Origin: Siphonodentalium dalli
Taxonomy: Eukaryota > Mollusca > Scaphopoda > Gadilida > Siphonodentaliidae
DNA length: 64,000 nucleotides
Direction of reading: 5' to 3'
Assembly (NCBI GenBank): GCA_032622095.1
Contig: CP136069.1
Coordinates: 124,949,450 to 125,013,449 of the forward strand
Each line of letters opens with the position of its first letter. The stretch's first letter is position 1. The translations under genes and the position numbers were made by a program. Positions 34,328-47,213 of the stretch are shown piece after piece. Under the pieces are notes generated by a model that saw nothing but the letters and a program-made list of their open reading frames with translations, had not been told where the DNA came from and did not search any database.

Positions 34328-35279
34328 TGTTTATGACGGTGTAGAATGTTGGGTGTCAGACCGGTTTTCCGAAGACCTATTACTACGAAGGCCCACAACT
34401 CCGAAGACCCGATTCTCCGACGGCCCACAATTCCGAAGACCCGATTCTCCGACGGCCCATAACTCCGAAGACCCGATTCTCCGACGGCCCATAACTCCGA
34501 AGATCCGATTCTCCGAAAGCCCATAACTCCGAAGGGCCGATTCTCCGAAGACCTATAACTCCGAAGACCTATAACTCCGAAGGCCCGATTCTCCGACGGC
34601 CCATAACTCCGAAGGTCCGATTCTCCGAAGATCCGATTCTCCGAAGATTTTGTTTTATCGGGGTATTATCGTTTACTAAATAGTGTACAGTCTAGTGGCG
34701 AAGCCAAGGGAATGTGTGGGGGATATATCATGCATATGATATGCCGAAAGCATATCACGAAGGCCTGATTTGGGGAGCGCATACATGGGAGGGGTCGCCC
34801 CCAATCGTTGGTCCGGGGGCTCCCCTGGGCAGGAACACTGTGAATATTTGAATGCCTAGGAGGGATTTCCTGACGTTTACATGACATTTGACACGTTTTT
34901 TGGGGGCGGTCTTCCCTAGGGCCCCATTGACTCCGCCACTGGACTGTACACTATTTAATAAGAGATAAAACATGATCTTCGGAGAATCGGACCTTCGGAG
35001 AATCGGACCTTCGGAGAATCGGCCCTTCGGAGTTATAGACCTTCGAGTTATGGGCGTTCGGAGTTATAGGCCTTCGGAGTTATGGGCTTTCGGAGTTATG
35101 GGTCTTCGGAGTTATGGGATTTCGGAGAATCGGGACTTCGGAGTTATGGGCTTTCGGAGAATCGGGGCGTCGGAGAATCGGACCTTCGGAGAATCGGACC
35201 TTCTGAGTTATGGGTCTTCGGAAAAACGCTACGTAACCAGAATGTTGTCTGGTTACCGCGAATAGCAATAAGTAATGAT
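34328..35279. mobile_element. Foldback element made of 'ttctccgaag/ataactccgaag' repeats
   Basis: The left arm (about 34,360-34,655) is a tandem array of CCGATTCTCCGAAG and CCCATAACTCCGAAG units; the right arm (about 34,975-35,225) is the same array in reverse (CTTCGGAGAATCGG, CTTCGGAGTTATGGG). The centre has its own inverted ends, 'aatagtgtacagtctagtggcg' and 'cgccactggactgtacactatt'. A2 and A3 lack it, so the insertion site is exact. The structure resembles Drosophila foldback-type elements. Frames in the arms are repeat translations. Confidence 0.85.
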
Positions 35280-36448
35280 GGGGTAGATGAAATACACGAT
35301 GATGGTGTATATGAATCTAGACTTGGTGGTGTCGAGGAACGTCGTGATATACTAATACAAATGGCCATAATCGAAAGCTGTCATCTTCATCCAGTTCTCA
35401 AGACATAGCAGATGTACTAGATGTATCTGCGATCCGGCTCAATTATGGACATGGATGTCGTGTCTTATCAGAATTCTACACCACAGTAGCTATTCCCGCC
35501 TGTCTAATATTAATGGCGTGATGTCACTTGCCTAATAATGACCACTAATTTGGAGAACACGAAAAATATCTTTTCTTTTATATTCTGGTAAATAAATTGA
35601 GAGAGAAAATTGTTCATTTGGATGGATACCAGATATATCATGTTTCGGAAAACTAAAAACCCATAATATACGTTAGTATTGGAATAGGTTTGAAATTGAA
35701 ATAGTGAAACAAGCAGAAAACCAAATTATATAATTGCCTCATAAGAAGTCATATTTGACCCCGACATTGAGACAATCTACAGGGGAATGCGTGGTACAAT
35801 AGGTAGATATAATATTATTTCATGAAAAATTACCGGTTAATGCTCGATTAGATATGCATAATAAGCCACTCTAAACACCACAAGGATGTGTGATCTTAAT
35901 GTAAATATAAACTCCACACTAAGATATTTTGGTCCCAAATTGGTAATGTTCCATGATAATGTATGTTTTGTGAATCAACTGAAGCTCTAGTCGAATGTCA
36001 CATGGTATTCTTCCTAAAAATGATGCCTTAGCTACAATTAATAGACATATTGTATAATTAAAGCATGGTTATGACACTCCATTGCAGGGGTAATCAATTC
36101 GATTTAGGAGAGCGCACACATCTCAAACGAAAACTTAAAAGTGGAAAAGTGTCACAGCCAGAGGGGCCAGCGAGAAACCCATTTCCTGTGAGAAAATTTC
36201 ACCGTGTCCATGCAGGAATGAAAAATATTTGCAGACATCAGGCGGGGATTAAACTTTCAGATATATATAAAGAATAAACACACGATAGGTATAATATCTG
36301 TTGCCCTTCCTGTTTACCCCAACTCGTCGGAAAGAATGGTTATATACTCTGCATTTCGTGAATTCTTCTAAGGCTTATTTCGTTCCCCGTAAGGCATGCA
36401 ATATTAACAATGCTGTACATTGATATATACAATAAGCCTTGGTACTGC

Positions 36449-36640
36449 ATGAGTCGCGGCCATATTGGATCCACCCAGCCCCGTTCCGTTTAGTGCTACG
36501 TACAATGTCAAAGTTCTGGAGCAGCATGCCGTCTGAATGTTCATGAATTCCATATATGGAATGCTACTCCAGAACTTTGACATGTAGCACTAAAACAACA
36601 GAACGGGTCTGGATTGATGGTCTCGACTCAGTGACAAAGC
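36449..36640. mobile_element. Foldback MITE family 3, copy in A1
   Basis: Arms 'cccgttccgtttagtgctacgta...aaagttctgga' and 'ctccagaactttgacatgtagcactaaa...agaacggg'. The A2 copy is at 42,832-43,020. A3 ends before this position. Confidence 0.7.
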
Positions 36641-37084
36641 TTATACAATTACAGGCTATGGTATTTTTGTGACAACTTCCCTGTTATTGAATAAAGATCT
36701 ACCATCGAAGTATAAACAAAGTAGACCCTGTCTCGTTATTCAGTAACGCACAACATATATACATGTCATACATAACATATAATGATGACGATGTAGAGTA
36801 AAATATTTATGATGGTGTAGATTATTTTCTAAATTAAATACCTGGATGTGTAATTATAAGCAACCAACGTCGTTTGTGATGTCATTTCGGGCGTAGACCT
36901 AACTATCAATGTCAGGCATTATAGGCATACGGTATAGGCTATTTTGTACGGCAATTTCGGCTTCTGACACCTACCATTGGCCTATGCATACATGACATGG
37001 CAAACGACGTTGATTCCATAATTATATTGTATAGCGCAGGAAATTCACTCATGATATGACCTCTCATAAGGATTAATGAAAATA

Positions 37085-37555
37085 CATGTATGGTTCCATG
37101 AGGGTAAATTAAAATATGGTCACACCCAGAGAGGGTTAATTGAAATATGGTCCGATGAGGGTAAATTAAAATATCACATCACGGTTTTAAAAAATATGGT
37201 CCTATGGGGGTTAATTGATATATGGTCTAATGGGGTTAATAAAAAATATGGTCACATGATGGTTAATTAAAATTGTACCCTGATTCTTAATTAAAATACG
37301 GTCCCATGAGGGTTAATAAAAATATGGACCCATGGGGGGGGGGGGGGGTAATTGAAATATGGTCCCATTGTGAGGGTTAATTAAAATTCAAGTATGATGT
37401 CATCGGTGTTTATTAAACTACGGTCCCACTGGGGTGAAATACAATATAGTCCCATGAGGGTCAATTAAAAATGGTCCAATGAGGACTAATTATAATAAGC
37501 ACAGGGCTCCCCCATGAGGATCAATTAAAACATGGTCCCAGAAGGGGGGGGGGTA
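37085..37555 (+). repeat. Minisatellite 'atggtcccatgagggttaattaaaat'
   Basis: About 15 diverged units of 28-35 bp; the same array lies at 47,275-47,750 in block B2. Confidence 0.85.
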
Positions 37556-39871
37556 ATTTCTGAACATTCTTCAATTCATATAGCATTCTTATATACCCCC
37601 AGTACACATAAATAAAAATGTTGTTTATAATTAGGCCACATTGTATATTAAACAACCAATGTGAAGTGTTAGTGTTGGAACTTTTCTTATTAACATCTCT
37701 ATGCATAGCTCCGATATATTCCGCATACAAAGAAATGAAAAGTCAATATTTACAAACAGCACGAAGGAGTAACGTGGGAATTGGTTAATAAATACCATCC
37801 CAATTCATTTGGAATATAACATGCCGATATTTGTCTCGTATAACTAAATGAAAAAGTTCACTAAAACGATATTAAATAACATTTTAAACACCGATATAAA
37901 CACACACCGTCTAGGATTCATGTTCGAATTAAAGTTCTTATACAATCATCAAATCCCCGTGCAGTATAATAGTAGATAGCATTCCGATTTAATTCCGATT
38001 TAATTCACGCGAATTCCCGTTAGAATTAATCGGCTCGCACTTCTTGGCATGCTAATAACAAACCATGTGTCAATCATGCATGTCTCGAGAGACGCCCGCT
38101 GCATGAAATAATAATGTAAACGACAATAAACGAAATTGAAATTCCCAACTACACCTTTTACCGGACTCGGCCTCGGGGGGTCGCACTACAACTTTTAATG
38201 TGTCATAAAAATCCCCATTTCTATAAATAAAACGCCCATGCGTCCTTTGAATACCAAGAAACAGTAGCTCTGATTATACACCCGGATGGCGAAATAGCGT
38301 TATTTAAGGTGCACACACCACTCCGGATCGGACAGCATATACTGCACCAACGACAACATGCCTGGACAAATGTTGTAATGTGCCGGGGAAGTCGGCATTT
38401 GGCATTCAGTGGTTTCGAATGAGACTTTTCAGCCTGACAATCTTGGTATCTGAGAGTGTGGCACGGTGGACCATGGGGCCACGGTGGATTATTGGCTTTA
38501 AAAAAAAATCAGTTTGGAGGATATCCCTATATATGATGTCATCGGTGGGCCCCTATGTGTTGGTATCTGGATTTATAAGTCGGCTCCGCGCGAAGTCGGC
38601 CCCATATGAAGATGGCCCTGAGCACGAGGTGGGAGTTGAATGAAGACTTAATGCGGCTTAATTTGACTGAGTTCTGATTTATGTTAGAATACCCACAGGG
38701 GCCTGTAACGCGCTCCGCTGCCATCCCCATTTTGCACTGCCCATATATACGCAGCCTCTATACGCGCCTGCTTCACGTTTATGGTCCTTATTAACACCAC
38801 CGGTGTATGCTGTGCTTGAGATTTTAGAAAGCTGTGGGCGCTGACATTAACAGTGGGTGTTTTATTTATAGAATGGGAAATTTCGGTTTATTTAAAAGTC
38901 GAACTACGCGACCAGGAGGCCGAGTCCGGTAAAAGGTGTAGTTGGGAATTTCAATTTCGTTTATTGTCCTTTACATTATTATGTGACAAGCTATGTCAAT
39001 TACCAATAAAAAAATTTAAAAGATAATTTGTAAGTCTTATATTTCAACTTTTATATATATTTTTCGTTCTGCAGCCCACTGATGGTTGTGGTCGGAGACG
39101 GCCGATTCGGCCGCCGTTTCGTTAATTAGGTGCTGTTTGTTATTTCGGCCAATTTGGCCGTTTACTTCATGTCTGTTTTTCATCTGACGTGTGTGTCGAA
39201 TAAATGATGTGGAGGATTTATGTAAATGTTAGCCCAAACTACATTTCCAAGTAACGATGGTTTTGTTGTTTATTTTGAGGACTAATACCGCGTCAGATGA
39301 ATTCAGCCCAAATATGTTAACAGTTGTCGTGTAAAACATTCGGCAGTAGGTTAGCGTTATTTAGTATTTGTGGATGTCCTTTAACATGGGGAAAATAGAC
39401 TACTGCGCTTGAACGAGCATGTGAATTTGTCGTTTTTAATGTATAGCAACTTGATAATCAATAACAGAGGCATTCTCTGTCAAATATGGTCGCTCTATTT
39501 ACGGTATTAATTGCGGAACTTTCTAAAGTAAACTACGCGTAAACGGATACATACGGTAAATTATAGAAGGTGCCGGAATCGGCCTAATCGCCCCAGGGCC
39601 AACTCGCCCCAGTCGACGTGTGTCAATTCGGTACCTACTATAACATGTACCCGAGGATGAGTCCGGCTCGGAATAAAATATGTATACGGGTGTTATATAG
39701 CGTTTTGTCCGTTGTTTCTCAATGAATATTATTGAAATTTGGTGTATATGTCCGGGCTGGGACATGGAATACAACAACGTTTGAATTGTTTTTAAATTTA
39801 CAAATTTGTTGATTTTATTAAAAAAAAAATTCGTTCTGAAAACACACTATAAAGTGTATATAATATAATAA

Positions 39872-40168
39872 CGAACACGAGACATACATAATTTATAAAC
39901 TGTTAACAAAAGATATCAAATTCAATACATGACAAAGATGACTCAGTGGAGTTTATAAAGTGAACATAAAAACATTGAGGTAAGAATCTTTTTAAGGAAT
40001 GCAACTTTATTTAATGATAATAAACACATAAATTAAAATAACAAACATGAGACATACATAATTTATAAACTGTTAACAAAAGATATCAAACTCAATACAT
40101 GACAAAGATGACTCAGTGAAGTTTATAAAGTGAACATAAAAATATTAAGGTAAGAATCTTTTTAAGCA
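39872..40168 (+). repeat. Tandem repeat, period about 170 bp
   Basis: 'gagacatacataatttataaactgttaacaaaagatatcaaa' occurs at 39,879 and 40,049 with the same following sequence. B2 carries the same pair at about 50,097-50,386. Confidence 0.85.
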
Positions 40169-41420
40169 TTACCAAACCGTTTAGCACAGACTACAGTCCA
40201 CTTCACTCATCCGATCATCACCAAACTTCATATTTATCTTGATATTGATCTATCAGATGAGAGCTATCAAATATTTTTTTAATTTCATAGGAAAAAATGG
40301 TCGCCAGCGGCCATATTGCATTTACGTTATATGTTATCGCGTTATGTCGATATCTAGTATTACTTAGAAATTTCACCTTTCCAGATTCATAATTGCTCCA
40401 TTGACTGTAACAGATGAAATTATTCCCCTCTTCGGATAGAGTGTCACTGAAACTTTATTTTGTCAGACTGTCTGTATAATCACTGATTATATATGGCAAT
40501 AATCTGTAATAAGATGTAGCACTATTTTATTTTATATTTACACGCATGCTGTTTTTATACAACAATTCGAATCCCCCCTAGATCATCATGTGATCGACCA
40601 TACATCGCGCGAGGACCTGGTTGAATGAAGGGGGGTTTTATGGATCACTTCTGTCCTCAAGCTAGATTATACTTATGACATTTAATGGCATTTTTCCTAA
40701 CGTGGAGGGTTAGATATGCTTGAGAAACCACCACTCTTTAATTCACACCAAGTTCTCAGCTGTCATGAACCCATAGCCATGATATATGGTTTATTTTATG
40801 TATACTAGTAATATAGTTATTTTCAGTACCTTTATATACCAGTACTGTGTATAACAATGCATATAAATTAATCAATGTATACATGTATATTGATTCAACG
40901 GATTCAGTGGTTTTGTCCATCAGTCTATCAAATTTGCGGGGAAAACATGGCCACAAGCAGTACACCCTGCTAAATTTCGAATTTGAATCAATTGGCGCAC
41001 CCTGCAGCCAGCTTTTATTGGAGAACTTTTTCTCATGTGGATATTTTGGGTCACCGCTAGATGTGAGCCATATTTTGTTCTCAAACTGTCCTTGTGAAGA
41101 CATCACTGCCAGCGGTGATCTTCAATTTTACTATTTTTATGGCTAAATAATTTGGTTGATCCTACAGACGACACCCCTTGTCCGATCGTCACCATATTCC
41201 ACAATGATCTTCTGGATAACCAGCGTGAGAGTAATCTAATTTTCCCGAATTTCGTTAAAAAACATTACCACAGGCAGCAATTTGGTATCTTACTCTTTGA
41301 TCCTCTTTTGCATGACTGAATTGTTTAGCAACTGTACAGACATATCCCTCATCTGATAGTCACCAAACTTCATATTGATCTTCGGGCTGACAACTAGATG
41401 GGAGCTATCGAATGCTTTGA

Positions 41421-43360
41421 TTTTTTTTTTTGGAGGGGGGGGGTACCCAAACCGAAGAAAACAGTTTTTTTCCACCCTGTGTCTGCAGTTTTTTCCGCCC
41501 CCCCCCCGGTCAGGATGGTGTTAATGGCCATGAAACGTCACCGGAGTGTATATTTGATGGTTCTAGATACACAGGATGAAGTTACTTCGCATGATCACCT
41601 TCAAAATCGGTTGAATTTACCTCAATACAAACAACCAGTTTTGGCGGTGCAGATGAATGGGGTAGATGAAATACACGATGATGGTGTATATGAATCTAGA
41701 CTTGGTGGTGTCGAGGAACGTCGTGATATACTAATACAAATGGCCATAATCGAAAGCTGTCATCTTCATCCAGTTCTCAAGACATAGCAGATGTACTAGA
41801 TGTATCTGCGATCCGGCTCAATTATGGACATGGATGTCGTGTCTTATCAGAATTCTACACCACAGTAGCTATTCCCGCCTGTCTAATATTAATGACGTGA
41901 TGTCACTTGCCTAATAATGACCACTAATTTGGAGAACACGAAAAATATCTTTTCTTTTATATTCTGGTAAATAAATTGAGAGAGAAAATTGTTCATTTGG
42001 ATGGATACCAGATATATCATGTTTCGGAAAACCAAAAACCCATAATATACGTTAGTATTGGAATAGGTTTGAAATTGAAATAATGAAACAAGCAGAAAAC
42101 CAAATTATATAATTGCCTCATAAGAAGTCATATTTGACCCCGACGTTGAGACAATCTACAGGGGAATGCGTGGTACAATAGGTATATAGATATAATATTA
42201 TTTCATGAAAAATGACCGGTTAATGCTCGATTAGATATGCATAATAAGCCACTCTAAACACCACAAGGATGTGTGATCTTAATGTAAATATAAACTCCAC
42301 ACTAAGATATTTTGGTCCTAAATTGGTAATGTTCCATGATAATGTATGTTTTGTGAATCAACTGAAGCTCTAGTCGAATGTCACATGGTATTCTTCTTAA
42401 AAATGATGCCTTAGCTACAATTAATAGACATATTGTATAATTAAAGCATGGTTATGACACTCCATTGCAGGGGCAATCAATTCGATTTAGGAGAGCGCAC
42501 ACATCTCAAACGAAAACTTAAAAGTGGAAAAGTGTCACAGCCAGAGGGGCCAGCGAGAAACCCATTTCCTGTGAGAAAATTTCACCGTGTCCATGCAGGA
42601 ATGAAAAATATTTGCAGACATCAGGCGGGGATTAAACTTTCAGATATATATAAAGAATAAACACACGATAGGTATAATATCTATTGCCCTTCCTGTTTAC
42701 CCCAACTCGTCGGAAAGAATGGTTATATACTCTGCATTTCGTGAATTCTTCTAAGGCTTATTTCGTTCCCCGTAAGGCATGCAATATTTCCAATGCTGTA
42801 CATTGATATATACAATAAGCCTTGGTACTGCATGAGTCGCGGCCATATTGGATCCACCCAGCCCCGTTCCGTTTAGTGCTACGTACAATGTCAAAGTTCT
42901 GGAGCAGCATGCCGTCTGAATGTTCATGAATTCCATATATGGAATGCTACTCCAGAACTTTGACATGTAGCACTAAAACAACAGAACGGGTCTGGATTGA
43001 TGGTCTCGACTCAGTGACAAAGCTTATACAATTACAGGCTATGGTATTTTTGTGACAACTTCCCTGTTATTGAATAAAGATCTACCATCGAAGTATAAAC
43101 AAAGTAGACCCTGTCTCGTTATTCAGTAACGCACAACATATATACATGTCATACATAACATATAATGATGACGATGTAGAGTAAAATATTTATGATGGTA
43201 TAGATTATTTTCTAAATTAAATACCTGGATGTGTAATTATAACTATCAATGTCAGGCATTATAGGCATACGGTATAGGCTATTTTGTACGGCAATTTCGG
43301 CTTCTGACACCTACATTGGCCTATGCATACACATGGCAAACGACGTTGATTCCATAATTA
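41421..43360 (+). repeat. Segmental duplication block A, copy 2
   Basis: It joins B1 at a poly-T/poly-G tract. It lacks the foldback insertion of A1 and continues past the point where A3 is cut. It carries the second copy of the 70-codon frame (42,448-42,660). Confidence 0.85.
42832..43020. mobile_element. Foldback MITE family 3, copy in A2
   Basis: Same arms as at 36,449-36,640. Confidence 0.7.
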
Positions 43361-43429
43361 TTACGCCACCTAGTGTGGTGTTACTTGCATTTGGTTTTTT
43401 TATATCGCATGGAGTACAGGGCGAATGTA

Positions 43430-43910
43430 TTCTTGGAGATTGTTTGTACCTTACTCAATCGTACCGATATAATCACGTAGATGCCGAAATTGTAAAGTTA
43501 ACGCCAGCGGTGTATAATACGTTTATGAAAATATGATAAATCCTATCGATAGAGTCAGGACAGGCTCAAATTGTAAACTTAAAGTCACCGGTGTAATAAT
43601 ATGTTGTTGAAAATATAAATAATCTGATAGCCTGAAAATATTGTATAACCTATTGGGAGCCCATAATAAATGGGAATAACCTATTGGGAGCCCCTTCTGT
43701 ATTTTATGGAGATTGTTTGTACCTTACTGAATCGTACCGATATAATCACGTAGATGCCGAAGTTGTAAAGTTAACGCCACTGGTGTATAATATGTTTATG
43801 ATAAATCGTATCGATAGAGTGAGGACAGGCTCAAATTGTAAACTTAAAGTCGAAAATATAAATAATCTGATAGCCTGAAAACATTGTATAACCTGTTGGG
43901 AGCCCCCTGG
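43430..43910 (+). repeat. Direct repeat, two copies of about 0.2 kb
   Basis: 'gagattgtttgtaccttactcaatcgtaccgatataatcacgtagatgccgaaattgtaaagttaacgcca' recurs from about 43,708 with few changes, up to 'aataatctgatagcctgaaaa'. Confidence 0.8.
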
Positions 43911-44224
43911 TGTAGTGAACTGAATTATGGGTAATTTTACTTGGAGTGCGCATGTCTGTTTTTTTTGTAGTAACGGCCATCTTTTATTTTCTGCATGCGC
44001 AGTCTATATGCGTTCTTTTGGGGAAATTCGCTATTTTGGTTAAGTGAAACAATGGTATGAGTTCAATGTTTGTTTGTATATAAGAAAGTATATTGAATTT
44101 TGGAGGCCGACAATTGTATCTATTTGAAGATTAAAAGTTGCTTGTGTGTATTTAGCTGTGCATGGTTCGTTAATTAGGCCAGCCTATTGTCATATTAGAA
44201 CGTCTCCAATAACATACAACCTCT

Positions 44225-44312
44225 CTGCAGTTAACATTGTGAATTTGGCAACAGTCCAAGCAGGCCCTCTAATGGAGCACTGTGAATTTGGCAACAGTCC
44301 AAGACACGTGGG
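44225..44312 (+). repeat. Short direct repeat
   Basis: 'ttgtgaatttggcaacagtccaag' and 'ctgtgaatttggcaacagtccaag' lie about 45 bp apart, just before the palindrome. Confidence 0.75.
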
Positions 44313-44322
44313 GTATATATAG

Positions 44323-44464
44323 AATACACACGTAGTGTTTCTGAATACCAAATTTACACCACGAGTGGGATTGATGGTTTACCACACGAGCTTTAGCGAG
44401 TGTGGTAAATCATCAATCCCACGAGTGGTGTAAATTTGGTATTCAGAAACACTACGTGTGTATT
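44323..44464. repeat. 142-bp near-perfect palindrome
   Basis: Left arm 'aatacacacgtagtgtttctg...accacac' and right arm 'gtgtggtaaatc...cagaaacactacgtgtgtatt' pair over about 65 bp with a centre near 'gagctttagc'. It could extrude as a cruciform. No TIR transposon hallmark beyond the palindrome. Confidence 0.9.
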
Positions 44465-46010
44465 TTGTTTATACCATGACCGGTACAGGAGCAACAACTG
44501 CTATGAAATCGAAATAAACCCACTTAAATTAAGATGATTCTGTCGCACCATTCACAATCATCCCCGTTGTGTTCCCCACACTTGGCCGTACATCGACGTA
44601 CACTATCACAGCTGATCAGGCGTATTGATACATTGAATTAGGTCAACATTCAATTGTACGAATATGGTATCATTGTAGCCAATTCACAATAAACTGTAAT
44701 CATGATGAAACCGCCATAAATAAACAACATGAATATATATATGGGAATACGAATTTAATGAATATAAATATAACACATTGCGGGAACTTTTTTTTCTCCG
44801 CCGTACAGTGAACAGGAAACCACGAAAGTCATTTTGAAATCCACCGTTTGTTGTTCGAGTTTTTTACGTCTATTTCTTGAAATATATGTTCAATTTGTTG
44901 ATCTGGATGTGATTTCCACGGAAATAACTGTTCGTTTTTATCGCATTAGTGAGTATAATATTCAATTGAATCGAAAGTATCAAATTGTTTTCATCGCGAG
45001 GCGCTACATTTTAAAAATAGAGTGATTTTGATCGAGGTCATGGAAGGTTAATGAAAGGTCAACTCGGATGTAGTTCTACTATGGGTATAAACTTTAACCA
45101 TTGAAATGCCATTAAAACGTGTTACCCACAGTAGAAACGTGTTACCCACGGTCGGACTCCTGTTCACACACAGTAGGGTGTACAGCACAAATATATTATA
45201 TAGCATGTTTGTACACAGTACAATAGGGAGTCATGGTATAAAATAACTGAACACCTGTGGCCAACTTGATCTCCAGAATGTTTTTAAGTGGAAGGGACAG
45301 TGTAGTGGGGTGGGGGTGGAAGTTAGATTTTGAGTGTGTATGATTCACAACTTTTGTAAAAAAAAGTTAATGCACATGTAGTTGGAAATTTCATACATTA
45401 TTACACTACAACATAAAGGTTAAAATACATGGTTACCATTGCCTGGTATCCCAACTAGTAATTATTGTCCCCATTATGATGGGGACGGGGATCGAATGAT
45501 GGAGGTATTTTGAGGGGGTGGGAGTCACAACTGTTATAAAGAATTTTAACAGTTGGAAATTTCATACATGATTACACTAACTTTTTGTCCCCATTTATTT
45601 TACTGCTGTCTTGTTTGTTACTGTATTCCTGATATGGAAATAATAAAGAGCATTTATTACGCCACCTGTGGTGTATCTAGCTGCTGAGATTTTGATATTG
45701 CGTGGTGGACAGGGCGAATGCATTGTGGGGCTTTTATTTATAGAGTTGGAAATTCCGTTTATTTAAAAGTCGGAACTACGCGACCAGTAGCCCAAGTCCA
45801 GTAAAACGGTTCGTTATAGGTGCTGGTTGTTATTGTTATTTTAACGGAATTCTGAGTTGGTCATTCGCGAAACCAATATATTTTATATTCTATAATTAAA
45901 ACCGTGGGTATATAATATATGATCCTCTTTATGGATATTGTAGGAAGGTAAATTTAGCTAAAGCGGTGGGATATCTTGCAAGACAACACATTTCGGTTTG
46001 CGCTATAACT
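44465..46010. other. No gene recognised
   Basis: 45,660-46,000 holds fragments of the repeat family clustered at 14.9-16.8 kb ('aacggaattctgagttggt') and a fragment shared with 43,366 ('acgccacc..tgtggtgt'). Confidence 0.4.
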
Positions 46011-46694
46011 GCTCAATGTTTTAAGGTGTTACACAACGTCTGATAAAAAGAGTTCTATCGGGAATATTCACACTATTTTTTCAGAGAACATGCATAGAGT
46101 AAACATAGTCCTATCGGACTATCGTAAAGTAGTTCCGTTTAATTCGGGATTAATTAACCCTCAGACTGCCGAAACTGCCGACAATAAATTCGCTTGTTCG
46201 TGTCCGCCGAAAATCAAACTTGCCTGTTTAGAGGTCCCATTTTCGTGGCTAATGGTGATAGAATCACAATTTCAGTCAAATTCATGGATAAATTACATTA
46301 CACTTAATCGGCTTATGTCCGCGGCCATAAACCTGCGTTTTGATAACAATTTATTTGAGACAAACTGTTGCGCGGGTATCAGTCGGCGCTTATCGGTTGA
46401 AGTTATTATGATCGTGCAGCCTGCGCGTGCAACAAGTGTTCAAATACAACAGAAGAAACAAATACTATGTCAAATAAATAACGTCATCAATGGACAGACA
46501 AGTTTCATTTCCGCGGGACACGAAAAAGCGAATTTAATGTCGTCAGTTTCGGCAGTCTGAGGGGTTTAATTAATCTCCTTTACGATATCCCGATAGGACT
46601 ATATTTACACTATGTTCTCTGAAAAAAAATGGTGTGAATATTCCCGATAGAACTATTTTTATCAGACGTTTTGTAACACATTAAAACATTGAGC
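46011..46694. mobile_element. 684-bp MITE with long terminal inverted repeats (about 225 bp)
   Basis: It starts GCTCAATGTTTTAAGGTGTTAC and ends GTAACACATTAAAACATTGAGC. The arms match, with few changes, through 'gttctatcgggaatattcacac', 'cctatcgg', 'cagactgccgaaactg' and 'aaattcgctt..tcgtgtc'. A 156-codon frame spans most of it (46,090-46,560) but lies across both arms and has no domain. No transposase. Confidence 0.85.
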
Positions 46695-46989
46695 ATTTGG
46701 CGCAATTTTCTGGAATTTCGGACTATTTCGTCTATAAAAATACGATGAGCAACTGAAAATGTTTTTCAACATTCTGGAAGGGGTAGATGTCCAGGTATAT
46801 ATGTTTAAAATTTCACGCATAAACTATGACAGATAACAAAGTTATAATTAGTTTTATAGGCCCACCATAAATCCCCTATAATAAACGCATGCCCCCGTAA
46901 GCACATGGCTTTGCTGTGGATGCTTTCGTTCCCAGCATGCATCATTCTCGCTATCTGTAAAATGTCTATGAACAATGGCTGTGCCACGC

Positions 46990-47213
46990 ACTCTTAGCTT
47001 TGATCCGCATTTAGAAGCATTCTGGTGTGGCGAATGAGAAACCTGCAGTAATTTATAAGCCGTAGTTCATTGTAATAATTTGAAGAATTACTTATCTTAA
47101 CGGAATTCTGAGGCGGTCCATTCATGTAACCAATATATTTTATATTATGATTTATATTTATGGCTAATAATACGATCTTGGTGGCGTTACCATTTCTGAC
47201 TATGGTTTTCTTG
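46990..47213 (+). repeat. Dispersed repeat copy (family of 14.9-16.8 kb)
   Basis: 'tttgatccgcatttagaagcattctggtgtgg' through 'tttctgactatggttttcttgt' matches 16,625-16,830. Block B2 begins right after it. Confidence 0.7.

Larger units (their letters stand above)
34094..37024 (+). repeat. Segmental duplication block A, copy 1
   Basis: It starts at a T-run/G-run junction ('ggaggggggggggtacccaaaccgaag') and matches A2 (41,421-43,360) and A3 (51,639-52,956). It differs from them by a roughly 950-bp foldback insertion (34,328-35,279) and a 43-bp segment near 36,865-36,905 that completes a small inverted-repeat element. It carries copy 1 of a 70-codon frame (36,065-36,277) that is identical in all three blocks. 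Confidence 0.85.
37025..41420 (+). repeat. Segmental duplication block B, copy 1
   Basis: It matches 47,214-51,638 almost base for base. Copy 2 has 24 extra bases near 49,178 and small poly-G length changes. Frames of 60-116 codons recur in both copies only because the DNA is duplicated; none shows a domain. Subfeatures are the 30-bp minisatellite and a 170-bp tandem repeat. Confidence 0.9.

Noticed and set aside
33969-34526. 185-codon frame ending in DSPTAHNSEDP-like repeats
   Set aside because: It runs across poly-G tracts into the foldback arm. The repeated peptide is just the arm unit.
40756-41146. Opposed 116- and 99-codon frames, present again at 50,974-51,364
   Set aside because: Present twice because block B is duplicated; no domain and both strands open.
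46090-46560. 156-codon frame as a transposase
   Set aside because: It lies across the inverted arms of the MITE, with no catalytic motif or similarity to transposases I know.
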